This document shows positions 37,271 to 51,170 of a DNA stretch of 64,000 bases, piece by piece (the first letter of the stretch is position 1; every line of letters starts with the position of its first letter). The notes below the pieces were generated by a model. That model did not search any database. It was not told the origin of the DNA and saw only the letters and a list, made by a program, of their open reading frames with translations. The translations under genes and the position numbers were made by a program. Source of the stretch: Protula sp. h YS-2021 (lineage: Eukaryota; Annelida; Polychaeta; Sabellida; Serpulidae); contig OX457027.1 of assembly GCA_949752745.1 (NCBI GenBank), forward strand, positions 57,354,053-57,418,052, in the 5' to 3' direction.

Positions 37271-40109
37271 TATGAAAAGCTTCAGCGCCGCTTTTGCAGT
37301 TGAAATACACCAACATCACCTTACTTCATCCAAATAAATATCAACCAACCCGGCAGGATCTTATGCCTCTGTAACAGCAGGATATTGTTTTCGAAAATAG
37401 CCTTGGTGTGGCCTAGGTCCATAGTCGCACATCAAATGTCTAGTGTAGCATTTATTATCAACTTTTGGCATCAATTCGCATCTCTGCTACTTGCTGTCAC
37501 TGCATAAAGCCCTTTCACACCCCACCCGTACCCCTATGTTAAAGCATTGGCTCCTTGAAACTGCAAAGCACTCGTATTTTACACATGAGCCCTGGATTCG
37601 TATCCGTTCGCCAACATCTTGTGGAGAGATTCAGTGCCGCTTTTGCAGTTGGAGTAGACACACAGTATCTTACTTCATCCAAACAAATGTCAACCAATCC
37701 AGCAGCTTATACCTCAATAACAGCATGATATTGTTTTCGAAAATAGCCTTGGTGACCCATGGGTCTGTAGTCGCACATCGGATGTCCAATGTAGTATTTA
37801 TTATCAACTTTTGGTATCCTGCTACTTGCTGTCACTGCATAAAGCCCTTTCACACCCGAGCCGTACCCCTATGTTATACCATTGGCCGCTTGAAGCTGCA
37901 AATCACACGTATTTTACATATGTGCCCTAGGTCCGTATCCGTGTGTGCCCCTTGAAGCTGCAAATCACACGTATTTTACATATGTGAACTAGTTCCCCAA
38001 ATGTCAACCAACCCAGCAGCTTATGCCTCTGTTACATCAGGATATTGTTTTCGAAAATAGCCTCGGTGTGCCCCAGGTCCGTAGTCGCACACCAAATGTC
38101 CAGTGTAGCATTTATTATCAACTTTTGGTATCGGCTGACATCTCGACTACTTGCTCTCACTGCATAAAGCCCTTTCACACCCACCTGTACCCCCATGTTA
38201 TACCATTGGCTACTTGAAGCTGCAAAGCACTCGTATTTTACATATGTGACCGAGATCCAAATCCGTTCGCCAACATGTTATGAAGAGCTTCATCTCCGCT
38301 TTTGCAGGTGGAATACACCCACAGCACCTTACTTCATCCAAACAAATGTCAACCAACCCAGCAGCTTATGCCTCTGTAACAGCAGTATATTGCTTACAAA
38401 AATAACCTTGGTGTGCCCTAGGTCCGTAGTCGCACATCAAATGTCCAGTGTAGCATTTATTATCAACTTTTGGTATCCGTTGGCATCTCTGCTACTTGCT
38501 TTCACTTCATAAAGCCCTTTCACACCCCACCCGTATACCTGTGCTATACCATTGGCCCCTTAAATCTGCAAAGCACTCGAATTTTACATATGTGCCCTAT
38601 GTCCGTATCCTTTCGCCAACGTTTTATGGAGAGCTTCATCGCCGCTTTTGCTTTTGGAATACACCGACAGCACCTTACTTCATCTTTGCCACTTGCTCTC
38701 ACTGCAAAAGCCCCTATCACAGTCCACCCGTACCCCTATGTTATACCAATGGCTCCTTGAAACTGCAAAGCACTTGTATTTTACATGTGTGCCTTAGGTC
38801 CGTATCCGTTCGGCAACATTTTATGAAGACTTCATCGCCGCAATTTGCAGGTGGAATAGACCCACAGCACCTTACTTCATGACCCAGTGTAACATTTATT
38901 ATCAACTTTTGGTATCCGTTGGCATCTCTGCTACTTGCTCTCACTGCAAAAGCCCCTATCACACTCCGACCGTACCCCTATGTTATACCAATGGCACCTT
39001 GAAACTGCAAAGCACTTGTATTTTACACATGTGCCCTAGGTCCCTATCCGTTCGCCAACATTTTATGAAGAGCTTCATCGCTGCATTTGCAGGTGGAATA
39101 CACCCACAGCACCTTACTTCATCCAAACAGATGTCAACCAACCCCGCAGCTTATGCCTCTGTTACATCAGGATATTGTTTTCGAAAATAGCCTTGGTGTG
39201 CCCCAGGTCCGTAGTCGCACACCAAATGTCCAGTGTAGCATTCATTATCAACTTTTGGTATCGGCTGGCATCTCGACTACTTGCTCTCACTGCATAAATC
39301 CCTTTCACACCCCACCTGTACCCCTATGTTATACCATTGGCTACTTGAAGCTGCAAAGCACTCGTATTTTACATATGTGACCTAGATCCAAATCCGTTCG
39401 CCAACATTTTATGAAGAGCTTCATCTCCGCTTTTGCAGGTGGAATACACCCACTGCACCTTACATCATCCAGACAAATGTCAACCAACCCAGCAGCTTAT
39501 GCCTCTGTTACTGAAGGATATTGTTTTCGAAAATAGCCTTGATGTGCCCTAGGTTCGCAGTCGCACATCAAATGATCCAGTGGAGCATTTATTATCAACT
39601 TTTGGTATCCGTTGGTATCCCTGCTGCTTGCTCTCACTGCACAAACTCCTATCGCACTCCATCCGTACCCCATGATTTGCCAATGGCCCCTTTAAACTGC
39701 AAAGCACTCGTGTTTTACATATGTGCCCTAGGTCCGTATCCGTTCGCCAACATTTTATGGAGAGCTTCAGCGCCGCTTTCGAATTTGAATACACCGACAG
39801 CACTTCACTTCATCCTAAGAAATGTCAACCAACCCACCAACTTATACCTTTGTAACAACAGGATATTGTTTTCGAAAATAGCCTTGGTGTGCCCTAGGCC
39901 CGTAGTCGGACATCAAATGTCCAGTGTAGCATTTTTTATAAACTTTTGGTATCCGTTGGCATCTCTGCTACTTGCTCTCACTGCATAAGGCAAATTCACA
40001 CCCTGCCCGCACCCCTATGTTATACTATTGGCCCCTTGAAACTGGAAAGGAATCGTATTTTTCATATGTGCCTTGGGTCTGTATCCATTCGCCAACATTT
40101 TATGAAGAG

Positions 40110-40697
40110 TTAGTTAGTTAAAGGATTTGTTTAACGACACGACCGTCCCTTAGCAGGTTACATTGTGTCAGAACATGTCAGTAATCAGTGACTAGAAGAC
40201 AATGCTACAAGTTAAAATCAAGGTAAGCTAAAACCATGTATATTCTACAATCATAAAGTAAAAAAAAACGACTAGAAATACTGATACAGGTTTATTTCTT
40301 TTAAAAATTGTATTAATTTGCTAGGTTCTACTTCATCAAAGAGCTGCCTCAAGGATTCAGCTCTGAAATGACATGAGCGGGCGTCTTGGAAATCGGTACA
40401 GTCTATTAAGATATGTTTAACGGTTTAAGGTTCCTGTCAACCGACACAGTCGGGTGCGGGCTCGCCTCTTAAAAGATGTTTCTGGGTGATATATACATGT
40501 CCTATTCTGGCTCTATGGTAAACCATTTCATCTCGTACACTGTTAAGTGGCGGGGGCTTTTGTCCGACTAACGGGTTTGTTTGATGCCGCTTGTTGTTTC
40601 TTTGTTTGTTCCACCTTTCTTGCCAAAATCTTTTGGTGTAGCTTGTGATGTGGTATCTAAAATCGGGGGCTGATATGAGCATATCGATAGAATTATC
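40110..40697 (-). pseudogene. LINE 3' end, copy 11, with intact target-site duplication
   Basis: The most diverged copy, with many private differences (DFRYHITSYTKRF, RIGHVYITQKHLL, DCVGCQ followed by changes). It is bounded by ttttatgaagag on both sides (40098-40109 and 40698-40709), a perfect 12-bp target-site duplication taken from the satellite. In the other copies the right-hand duplicate has decayed to ttatgaaaag. This copy therefore best preserves the original insertion. Confidence 0.93.
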
Positions 40698-42188
40698 TTT
40701 TATGAAGAGATTCAGCGCCGCTTTTGCAGTTGGAATACACCCACAGCTCCTTCCTTCGTCCAAACCAATGTCAACCAAGCCAGCAGTTTATGCCTCTGTA
40801 ACAGCAGAATATTGTTTTCGAAAATAGACTTGGTGTGCCCTAGGTCCATAGTCGCACATCCAATGACCCAGTGTAACATTTATTATCAACTTTTGGTATC
40901 CGTTGGCATCTCTGCTACTTGCTCTCACTGCAAAAGCCCCTTTCACATCCCACCTGTACCCCTATGTTATACCATTGGCTACTTGAACCTGCAAAGCACT
41001 CGTATTTTACATATGTGCCCTATGTCCCTATCCGTTCGCCTCCAGTTAATGAAGAGCTTCAGCTCCACATTTGCAGGTGGAATACACCCTCAGCACCTTA
41101 CTTCATCCAAACAAATGTCAACCAAGCCAGCAGCGTATGCCTCTGTAACAGCAGGATATTGTTTTCGAAAATAGCCTTCGTGTGCCTTAGGTCCGTAGTC
41201 GCACATCAAATGTCCAGTGTAGCATTTTTTATGAGCTTTTGGTATCCGTTGGCATCTCGGCTACTTGTTCTCACTGCATAAAGCCCTTTCGCAATCCACC
41301 CGTACCCCATGTTATACCAATGGTCCCTTTAAACTGCAAAACACTCGTACTTTACATATGTGCGCTTGGTCCGTTTCCATTCTCCAACATTTTATGCAGC
41401 TGGACTACACCCACAGCACCTTACTTCATCCAAACAAATGTCAACCAACGCAGCAGCTTATGCCACTGTAACATCAAGATATTATCTTCGAAAATAGCCT
41501 TGGTGTGCCCTAGGTCCGTAGTCCCACACCAAATGTCCAGTATAGCATTTATTATCAACTTTTGGTATCCGTTTTCATTTCGGCTAATTGCTCTCACTGC
41601 ATAATACCCTTTCACACCCCACCCGTACGCCTATGTTATACCATTGGCCTCTTAGAGCTAGAGAACACTCGTATTTTACGTATGTTCTCTATGTCCGTAT
41701 CCTTTTGACAACGTTTTTAGAAGAGCTTCAACGCCGCTTTTGCAGTTGCAATACACCCACAGCACCTTACTTCATCCAAACAAATGTCAACCAACCCAGC
41801 AGCTTATGCCTCTGTTACATCAGTATAATTTTTTCGAAAATAACCTTGGTGTGCCCTAGGTCCGTAGTCGCACATCAAATGTCCAGTGTAGCATTAATTA
41901 GCAACTTTTGGTATTCGTTGGCATCTCTGCTACTTGCTCGCACTGCGTAAAGCCCTTTCACACCCCACCCGTACCCCTATGTTATACCTTTGGCTACTTG
42001 AACCTGCAGAGCACTCGTATTTTACATATGTGCGCTAGATCCATATCCGTTCGCCAACATTTTATGAAGAGCTTCATCTCCGCATTTGCAGCTGGAATGC
42101 ACCCACAGCACCTTACTTCATCCAAACAAATGTCAACTAACCCAGCAGCTTATGCCTCTGTAACATCAGGATATTGTTTTCGAAAATA

Positions 42189-45100
42189 ACCTTTGTGTGC
42201 CCTAGGTCCGTAGCCCCACACCAAATATACAGTGTAGCATTTACTATCAACTTTTGGTATCCGTTTTCATTTCGGCTAATTGCTCTCACTGCATAATACC
42301 CTTTCACACCCCACCCGTACGCCTATGTTATACCATTGGCCTCTTAGAGCTACAGAACACTCGTATTTTACGTATGTTCTCTATGTCCGTATCCTTTTGA
42401 CAACGTTTTTAGAAGAGCTTCAACGCCGCTTTTGCAGTTGCAATACACCCACAGCACCTTACTTCATCCAAACAAATGTCAACCAACCCAGCAGCTTATG
42501 CCTCTGCAGCAGCAGGATATTGTTTTCCAAAATAGCCTTGGTGTGCCCTAGGTCCATGTTCGCACATCAAATGTCCAGTGTAGCATTTTTATGAGCTTTT
42601 CGTATCCGTTGGCATCTCGGCTACTTGCTTTCACTGCATAAAGCCCTTTTGCAATCCACCCGTACCCCATGTTATACCAACGATCCCTTTTAACTGCAAA
42701 ACACTCGTATTTTACATATGTGCGCTAGGTCCGTTTATACTCGCCAACATTTTAAAAAGGCTTCATCGCCGCCGTAGTAGCTGGAATACACCAACAGCAC
42801 CTTACTTCATCCAAACAAATGTCAGCCAGCCCAGCAGCTTATGCCTCTGTAACAGCAGGATATTGTTTTCGAAAATAGCCTTGGTGTGCCCTAGGTCCGT
42901 AGTCCCACACCAAATGTCCACTATAGCATTTATTATCAACTTTTGGTATCTGTTGGCATATCTGCTACTTGTTGTCACCGCGAAAAGCCCTTTTACACCC
43001 CACCCGTAACCCTATGTTATACCGTTGGCCCCTCGAAGCTGGAGAGCACTCGTATTTTACATATGTGCGCCAGGTACGTATCCGTTCCCTAACATTTTTT
43101 GAAGAGCTTCATCTCCGCATTTGCAGGTGGAATACACCCACAGCACCTCAGTTCATCCAAACAAATGTCAACCAACAACGCAGCTTATGCCTCTGTTACA
43201 TCAGGATATTGTTTTCGAAAATAACCTTGCTGTGCCCTAGGTCCGTAGTCGCACACCAAATGTCCAGTGTATCATTTATTATCAACTTTTGGTATCCGCT
43301 GGCATCTCGACTACTTGCTCTTACTGTATCAAGTTCTTTCACACCCCACCCGTACCCTTATGTTATACCATTGGACCCTTGAAGCTGCAAAGCACTCGTA
43401 TTTTACATATGTGCCCTAGGTCCGTGTCCGTTCGCCAACATTTTATGAAGAGCTTCATCGCCGCCTTTGCAGGTGGAATACACCGACAGCACCTTACTTC
43501 ATCCAAACAAATGTCAACAAACCAGCAGTTTATGCCTCTGTTACACCAGGATATTGTTTTCGAAAATAGCCTTGGTGTGCCCTAGGTCCGCTGTCGCACA
43601 TCAAATGTCCAGTGTAGCATTAATTATCAACTTTTGGTATTCGTTGGGATCTGTGCTACTTGCTCTCACAGCATAAGGCCCTTTCACACCCCACACGTAC
43701 CCCTATGTTATACCATTGGCTCCTTGAAGCTGCAAAGCACTCGTATTTTACATATGTGCGCTAGATCCATATCCGTTCGCCAACATTTTGTGAAGAGCTT
43801 CATATCCGCATTTGCAGCTGGAATGCACCCACAGCACCTTACTTCATCCAAACAAATGTCAACCAACCCCGCAGCTTATGCCTCTGTAACAAAAGGACAT
43901 TGTTTTCGAAAATAGCCTTGGTGTGCCTTAGGTCCGTAGTCGCACACCAAATGTCCAGTGTAGCATTTATTATCAACTTTTGGTATCCGTTGGCATTTCT
44001 GCTACTTGCTCTCACTGCAAAAGATCTTTTCACACCCCACCTGTACCCCTATCTTGTACCATTGGTCCCATGAAGCTGCAAAGCGCTCGTATTTTACATA
44101 TGTGCGCTAGGTCCGTATCCGTTCGCCAACATTTTATGAAGAGCTTCATCTCCGCATTTGCAGGTGGAATACACCCACAGCACCATACTTCATCCAAACA
44201 AATGTCAACTAACCCAGCATATTATGCCTCTGTTACATCAGTATATTGTTTTCGAAAATAGCCTTGGTGTGCCCTAGGTCCGTAGTCCCACACCAAATGT
44301 CCAGTATAGCATTTATTATCAACTTTTGGTATCCGTTCGCATCTCGGCTAATTGCTCTCACTGCATAAAGCCCTTTCACACCCTACCCGTACCCCTTTGT
44401 GATACCATTGGCCTCTTAAAGCTACAAAACACTCATATTTTACATATGTTCTCTATGTCCGTATCCTTTTGCCACCGTTTTTAGGAGTTCTTCAACGCCG
44501 CACTTGCAGCTAAAATACACACCAACAGCACCTTACTTAATCCAAACAAATGTCAACTAACCCAGCAGCTTATGCCTCTGTTACATCAGTATATTGTTTT
44601 CGAAAATTGCCTTGGTGTGCCCTAGGTCCGTAGTCGCACACCAAATGTCCATTGTAGCATTCATTATCAACTTTTGGTATCCGTTGGCATCTCGACTACT
44701 TGCTCTCACAGGATAAAGCCCTTTCACACCCCACCCGTACTCCTATCTTAAACCATTGGCTCCTTGAAGCTGCAAAGCACTCGTATTTTACATCTGTGCG
44801 CTAGATACATATTCGTTCGCCAACATTTTATGAAGAGCTTCATCTCCGCATTTGCAGGTGGAATACACCCTCAGCACCTTACTTCATCCAAATAAATGTC
44901 AATTAACCCAGCAGCTTATGCCTCTGTTACATCAGGATATTGTTTTCGAAAATAACCTTGGTGTGCCCTAGGTCCGTAGTCCCACACCAAATGTCCAGTG
45001 TATCATTTATTATCAACTTTTGGTATCCGTTGGCATCGCGACTACTTGCTTTCACTGCATAAAGAACTTTCACACCCCTCCCGTACCACTATGTTATACC

Positions 45101-48060
45101 ATTGGCCTCTTAGAGCTACAAAACACTCGTATTTTACGTATGTTCTCTATGTCCGTATCATTTTGCCAACGTTTTTAGAAGAGCTTCAACGCCACTTTTG
45201 CAGTTGGAATCTACCCACAGCACCTTACTTCATCCAAACAAATGTCAACGAACAAGCAGCTTATGCCTCTGTAACAGCAGGATGTTGTTTTCCAAAATAG
45301 CTTTGGTGTGCCCTAGGTCCGTAGTCGCACATCAAATGTCCAGTGTAGCATTAATTATCAACTTTTGGTATTCGTTGGCATCTCTGCTACTTGCTCTCAC
45401 TGCGTAAAGCCCTTTCACACCCCATCCGTACCCCTATGTTATACCATTGGCTACTTGAACCTGCAAAGCACTCGTATTTTACATATGTGCGCTAGATCCA
45501 TATCCGTTCGCAAACATTTTATGAAGAGCTTCATCTCCGCATCTGCAGCTCGAATGAACCCACAGCACCTTACTTCATCCAAACAAATGTCAACCAACCC
45601 CGCAGCTTATGCCTCTGTTACATCAGGATATTGTTTTCGAAAATAACCTTGGTGTGCCCTAGGTCCGTAGTCGCACACCAAATGTCCAGTGTATCATTTA
45701 TTATCAACTTTTGGTATCCGTTGGCATCTCGACTACTTGCTCTTACTGTATAAAGTTCTTTCACACCCCACCCGTACCCCTATGTTATACCATTGGACCC
45801 TTGTAGCTGCAAAGCACTCGTATTTTACATATGTGCCCTAGGTCCGTATCCGTTCGCCAACATTTTATGAAGAGCTTCATCGCCGCCTTTGCAGGTGGAA
45901 TACACCGACAGCACCTTACTTCATCCAAAGAAATGTCAACAAACCAGCAGTTTATGGCTCTGTTACATCAGGATATTGTTTTCGAAAATAACCTTTGTGT
46001 GCCCTAGGTCCGTAGTCCCACACCAAATATACAGTGTAGCATTTACTATCAACTTTTGGTATCCGTTGGCATTTCGGCTAATTGCTCTCACTGCATAAGG
46101 CCCTTTCACACCCCACCCGTACCCCTATGTTATACCATTGGCCTCTTAGAGCTACAAAACACTCGTATTTTACGTATGTTCTCTATGTCCGTATCCTTTT
46201 GACAACGTTTTTAGAAGAGCTTCAACGCCGCTTTTGCAGTTGCAAACACCCACAGCACCTTACTTCATCCAAACAAATGTCAACCAACCCAGCAGCTTAT
46301 GCCTCTGCAGCAGCAGGATATTGTTTTCCAAAATAGCCTTGGTGTGCCCTAGGTCCATGTTCGCACATCAAATGTCCAGTGTAGCATTTTTATGAGCTTT
46401 TCGTATCCGTTGGCATCTCGGCTACTTGCTTTCACTGCATAAAGCCCTTTTGCAATCCACCCGTACCCCATGTTATACCAACGGTCCCTTTTAACTGCAA
46501 AACACTCGTATTTTACATATGTGCGCTAGGTCCGTTTATACTCGCCAACATTTTAAAAAGGCTTCATCGCCGCCGTAGTAGCTGGAATACACCCACAGCA
46601 CCTTACTTCATCCAAACAAATGTAAACCAACCCAACAGCTTATGCCTCTGTAACAGCAGGATATTGTTTTCGAAAATAGCCTTGGTGTTCCCTAGATGCG
46701 TAGTCGCACATCAAATGACCAGTGTTGTATTTATTATCAACTTTTGGTATCCGTTGGCATATCTGCTACTTGTTGTCACCGCGTAAAGCCCTTTTACACC
46801 CCACCCGTAACCCTATGTTAAACCGTTGACCCCTCGAAGCTGCAGAGCACTCGTAATTTACATATGTGCGCCAGGTACGTATCCGTTCCCTAACATTTTT
46901 TGAAGAGCTTCATCTCCGCATTTGCAGGTGGAATACACCCACAGCACCTTACTTCATCCAAACAAATGTCAACCAACCCCGCAGCTTATGCCTCTGTTAC
47001 ATCAGGATATTGTTTTCGAAAATAACCTTGGTGTGTCCTAGGTCCGTAGTCGCACACCAAATGTCCAGTGTATCATTTATTATCAATTTTTGGTATCCGT
47101 TGGCATCTCGACTACTTGCTCTTACTGTATAAAGTTCTTTCACGCCCCACCCGTACCCCTATGTTATACCATTGGACCCTTGAAGCTGCAAAGCACTCGT
47201 ATTTTACATATGTGCCCTAGGTCCGTATCCGTTCGCCAACATTTTATGAAGAGCTTCATCGCCGCCTTTGCAGGTGGAATACACCGACAGCACCTTACTT
47301 CATCCAAAGAAATGTCAACAAACCAGCAGTTTATGGCTCTGTTACATCAGGATATTGTTTTCGAAAATAACCTTTGTGTGCCCTAGGTCCGTAGCCCCAC
47401 ACCAAATATACAGTGTAGCATTTACTATCAACTTTTGGTATCCGTTGGCATTTCGGCTAATTGCTCTCACTGCATAAGGCCCTTTCACACCCCACCCGTA
47501 CCACTATGTTATACCATTGGCCTCTTAGAGCTACAGAACACTCGTATTTTACGTATGTTCTCTATGTCCGTATCCTTTTGACAACGTTTTTAGAAGAGCT
47601 TCAACGCCGCTTTCGCCGTTGCAATACACCCACAGCACCTTACTTATCCAAACAAATGTCAACCAACCCAGCAGTTTATGCCTCTGTAACAGCAGGATAT
47701 TGTTTTCCAAAATAGCCTTGGTGTGCCCTAGGTCCGTAGTCGCACACCAAATGTCCAGTGTATCATTTATTATCAACTTTTGGTATCCGTTGGCATCTCG
47801 ACTACTTGCTCTTACTGTGTAAAGTTCTTTCACACCCCACCCGTACCCCTATGTTATACCATTGGACCCTTGAAGCTGCAAAGCACTCGTATTTTACATA
47901 TGTGCCCTAGGTCCGTATCCGTTCGCCAACATTTTATGAAGAGCTTCATCGCCGCCTTTGCAGGTGGAATACACCGACATCACCTTACTTCATCCAAAGA
48001 AATGTCAACAAACCAGCAGTTTATGGCTCTGTTACAGCAGGATATTGTTTTCGAAAATAG
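42189..48060 (+). repeat. Four-monomer (about 1.38 kb) higher-order unit in the right half
   Basis: A block at 42189-43580 recurs at 45990-47369 (offset 3801 bp, equal to eleven monomers) and again from 47370 (offset 1379 bp, four monomers), the last copy being shortened. Diagnostic words are acaccaaatatacagtgtag, caacgtttttagaagagc and ttttaaaaaggcttcatc. These words are absent from most other monomers. Confidence 0.85.
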
Positions 48061-49689
48061 CCTTGGTGTGCCCTAGGTCCGTAGTCGTGCATCAAATGTC
48101 CAGTGTAGCATTCATTATCAACTTTTGGTATTGGTTGGCATCTGTGCTACTTGCTCTCGCTGCATAAGGCCCTTTCACACCCCACCCGTACCCCTATGTT
48201 ATACCATTGGCTCCTTGAAGCTGCAAAGCACTCGTATTTTACATATGTGCGCTAGATCCATATCCGTTCGCCAACATTTTATGAAGAGCTTCATATCCTC
48301 ATTTGCAGCTGGAATGCACCGACAGCACCTTACTTCATCCAAACAAATGTCAACCAACCCAGCAGCTTATGCCTCTGTAACACAAGGATATTGTTTTCGA
48401 AAATAGCCTTGGTGTGCCCTAGATGCGTATTTGCACATCAAATGACCAGTGTAGTGTATATGTTATCAACTTTTGGTATCCTTTGGCATATCTGCTACTT
48501 GTTCCTACTGCGCAAAGCCCTTTCAAATCCCACCCGTACCCCTATGTTATACCAATTGCTCCTTGAAGCGGCAAAGCACTTGTATTTTACATATGAGCGC
48601 TAGGTCCGTATTCTTTAGCCAACATGTTATGGAGAGCTTCATGGACCCTTTTGCACTTGAAATACACTCACAGCACCTTATGCCTCTGTAACAGCTGGAT
48701 ATTGTTTTCGAAAAAAGCCTTGGTGTGCCCTAGGTCCGTAGTCGCACATCAAATGTCCAGTGTAGCATTTATTATCAACTTTTGGTAACCGTTGGCATAT
48801 CTGCTACTTGCTCTCACTGCATAAACCCCTTTCACACCCCACCCGTACCCCTATGTTATACCATTGGCTCCTTGAAGCTGCAAAGCACTCATATTTTACA
48901 TATGTGCCCTAGATCCATAATTGTTCGCCAACATTTTATGAAGAGCTTCATCTCCGCTTTTGCAGCTGGAATACACCCACAGCACCTTACTTCATACAAG
49001 CAAATGTCAAGCAACCCAGCAGCTTATGCCTCTGTAACATCAGGATATTGTTTTCGAAAATAGCCTTGGTGTGCCCTAGGTCCGTAGCCGCACATCAAAT
49101 GTCCAGTGTAGCATTCACTATCAACTTTTGATATCCGTTGGCATCACTGCTTATTCTCACTACATAAAGCCCTTTCACACCCCACCCGTAACTCATGTTA
49201 CTCCAATGACCCCTTAAAGCTGCAAAGCACTCGTATTTTGCATATGTACCGTTTTACCGCCTAAGTTCGACAACAAGTTATGGAGAAGTTCCGTGCCGCT
49301 TTTGCAGATGGAATACACCCACAGCACCTTACTTCATCCAAACAAATGCCAAGCAACCCAGCAGCTTATGCCTCTGCAACAGCGAGATATTGTTTTTGAA
49401 GATAGCCTTGGTGTGTTCTAGGTCCGTAGTTGCACATCAAATGTCCAGTGTAGCATTTATTATCAATTTTTGGTATCCGCTGGCATATCTGCTACTTTTC
49501 ACACAGCCTTTTCACACCCCACCCGTACCCCTATTTTATACCATTGGCCCCTTGAAGCTGCAAAGCACTCTTATTATTTAGATGTGCCCCTGGTTCGTGT
49601 CCGCCAAGGTTTTATGGAGAGCTTCAGCGCCGCTTTTGCAGTTGAAATTCACCCGCAGCACCTTACTTTATCCAGACAAATGTCAACTT

Positions 49690-50480
49690 ACCTGAGAAAA
49701 ATACGGATATTGTTTCGATCACTGAAACGTGGTTCAAGTCAGATGATGCATATGAGGAATTCTCATTATCCAGCAATGGTTTCACAATGCTGCGGTCTGA
49801 TCGTGACCATCGGTCAGGTGGTATGGTCGCTATTTTATGCAATAGTGAGTTGCACCCTGTTAGGATCTAAACATGAAAATATGAATCTTTTGAGCATATC
49901 CTGATATCAATGAATGCCCAAAACGAAACCGTACGGATCGCATGCATTTATCGACCACTACAGTCATTCCAGTCTATTTTTATTCAAGAGTTTTCGGCTT
50001 TTTGGAGGAGTACTGTCTCACTGGAAGCCCAGTTTTCCTTACAGGTGACTTTAACATACATTGAGATGCACCAAGTGATAGTTTCATAAAAAAAATTCAA
50101 GCATGTTCTTCATGCATTCGATCTCAATCAGCATGTAAATTTCCCTACTCATAAAAATGGGCATACATTGGATTTGATTATTTCACGTTGTAATGACACT
50201 ATTAGTTTAGGCGACTTCCTGATGGGCGACCTTCTTAGTGATCATCACGCAATACATTTCAAGCTTGATTTCATCAGACCCCCTATTCATATAAATGAAA
50301 AACGGTACAGGAAACTCAATTGATCTCGACCCTTTTAGGAAAGATATTAGAAACTTTAACTTGGTTCAAAACTATTCTTCGATGAATCTAGATTCCCTAG
50401 TCTTGGCTTACGACATTGGGCTCCAAGCCATATTAGACAAACACGCGCCAGTTATTGTACGGAAAAACCGAAACCACAAA
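49690..50480 (+). pseudogene. LINE relic: apurinic-like endonuclease domain (CR1-like)
   Basis: Starts abruptly in the endonuclease domain of a second LINE. Motifs across frames are DIVSITETWFKSDD (about 49707), RSGGMVAIL (about 49812), RIACIYRP (about 49940), FLTGDFNIH (about 50035), NGHTLDLIISR (about 50157) and SDHHAIHFKLD (about 50238). These are the conserved blocks of the endonuclease/exonuclease/phosphatase fold in CR1-group elements. Stops and frameshifts break it repeatedly. The N-terminal block of the domain is missing and the join to satellite is blunt. Confidence 0.9.
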
Positions 50481-51170
50481 CGTGAACCATAGTATAACGA
50501 AGACATTCAAAATGCCCAAAAAAGACTCAGAGCTAAAGAACGCAAAAGGCGGAAAAACAAATCCCAAAGTCTGAAATTGAATTTACAGAGGAGCAACATA
50601 ATTTCGGTGTGATTCTTGAGCATGCACATATTAGTGTGAAATCATCTCGGAAAATAAAAAAAGAACAGGGTACCCGTTTTCGGAACAGAATATGATCATG
50701 CACAGAAATAAAAATAACCTGCTCCCGGTATTTGTCAAAGATATGGCAAATGACTTTAATGACAATATTTCTGAAAAGATCAACAAAATTCGTGCAACCT
50801 TTGATACGGATATCGATTCCGTGTTTGATTTTGATGGATATTTAGGCACTACTTTTGAGACAATAGAACATTTTGGCAACTTTACCTGTCCTGAAATCGC
50901 AAAAATTCTTAAATTGTTGCCGAATAAAGCATTCATGCTGGATTCAATTCCCACATCTCTACTGAAATCGTGTTTAGAAGATCTAGCGCCAGTCATTACT
51001 CGAATCGTTGATCTTTCTCTTAGTTCCTGAGTGTTTCCTGCTAGAAAACCGCGGTGATAAAGACTCTACTTAAAACCCAACATAGAACGCATACCAAAGA
51101 ATTATCGCCCTGTGTCCAATATCTCCTTCCCCTCTAAAGTGATTGAAGAAATAGTTTGTCGACAAATAAA
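50481..51170 (+). pseudogene. LINE relic: linker and start of reverse transcriptase
   Basis: Continues the same LINE. A basic linker (RLRAKERKRRKN) is followed by an open stretch at 50692-51030 with PEIAKILKLLPNKAFMLDSI and SLLKSCLEDLAPVITRIVDL, the N-terminal reverse transcriptase region. Then NYRPVSNISF and SKVIEEIVCRQI follow up to 51170, where the frame is cut by an insertion and resumes at 52149. Confidence 0.88.

Larger units (their letters stand above)
33780..38025 (+). repeat. 2.28-kb tandem duplication carrying the LINE fragment
   Basis: 33780-35745 and 36065-38025 match with an offset of 2280-2286 bp, including copies 9 and 10 of the LINE fragment. Both contain a distinctive monomer with an internal deletion (tttggtatcctgctacttgc) that leaves an identical 154-codon frame at 35211 and 37491. 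Confidence 0.85.
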
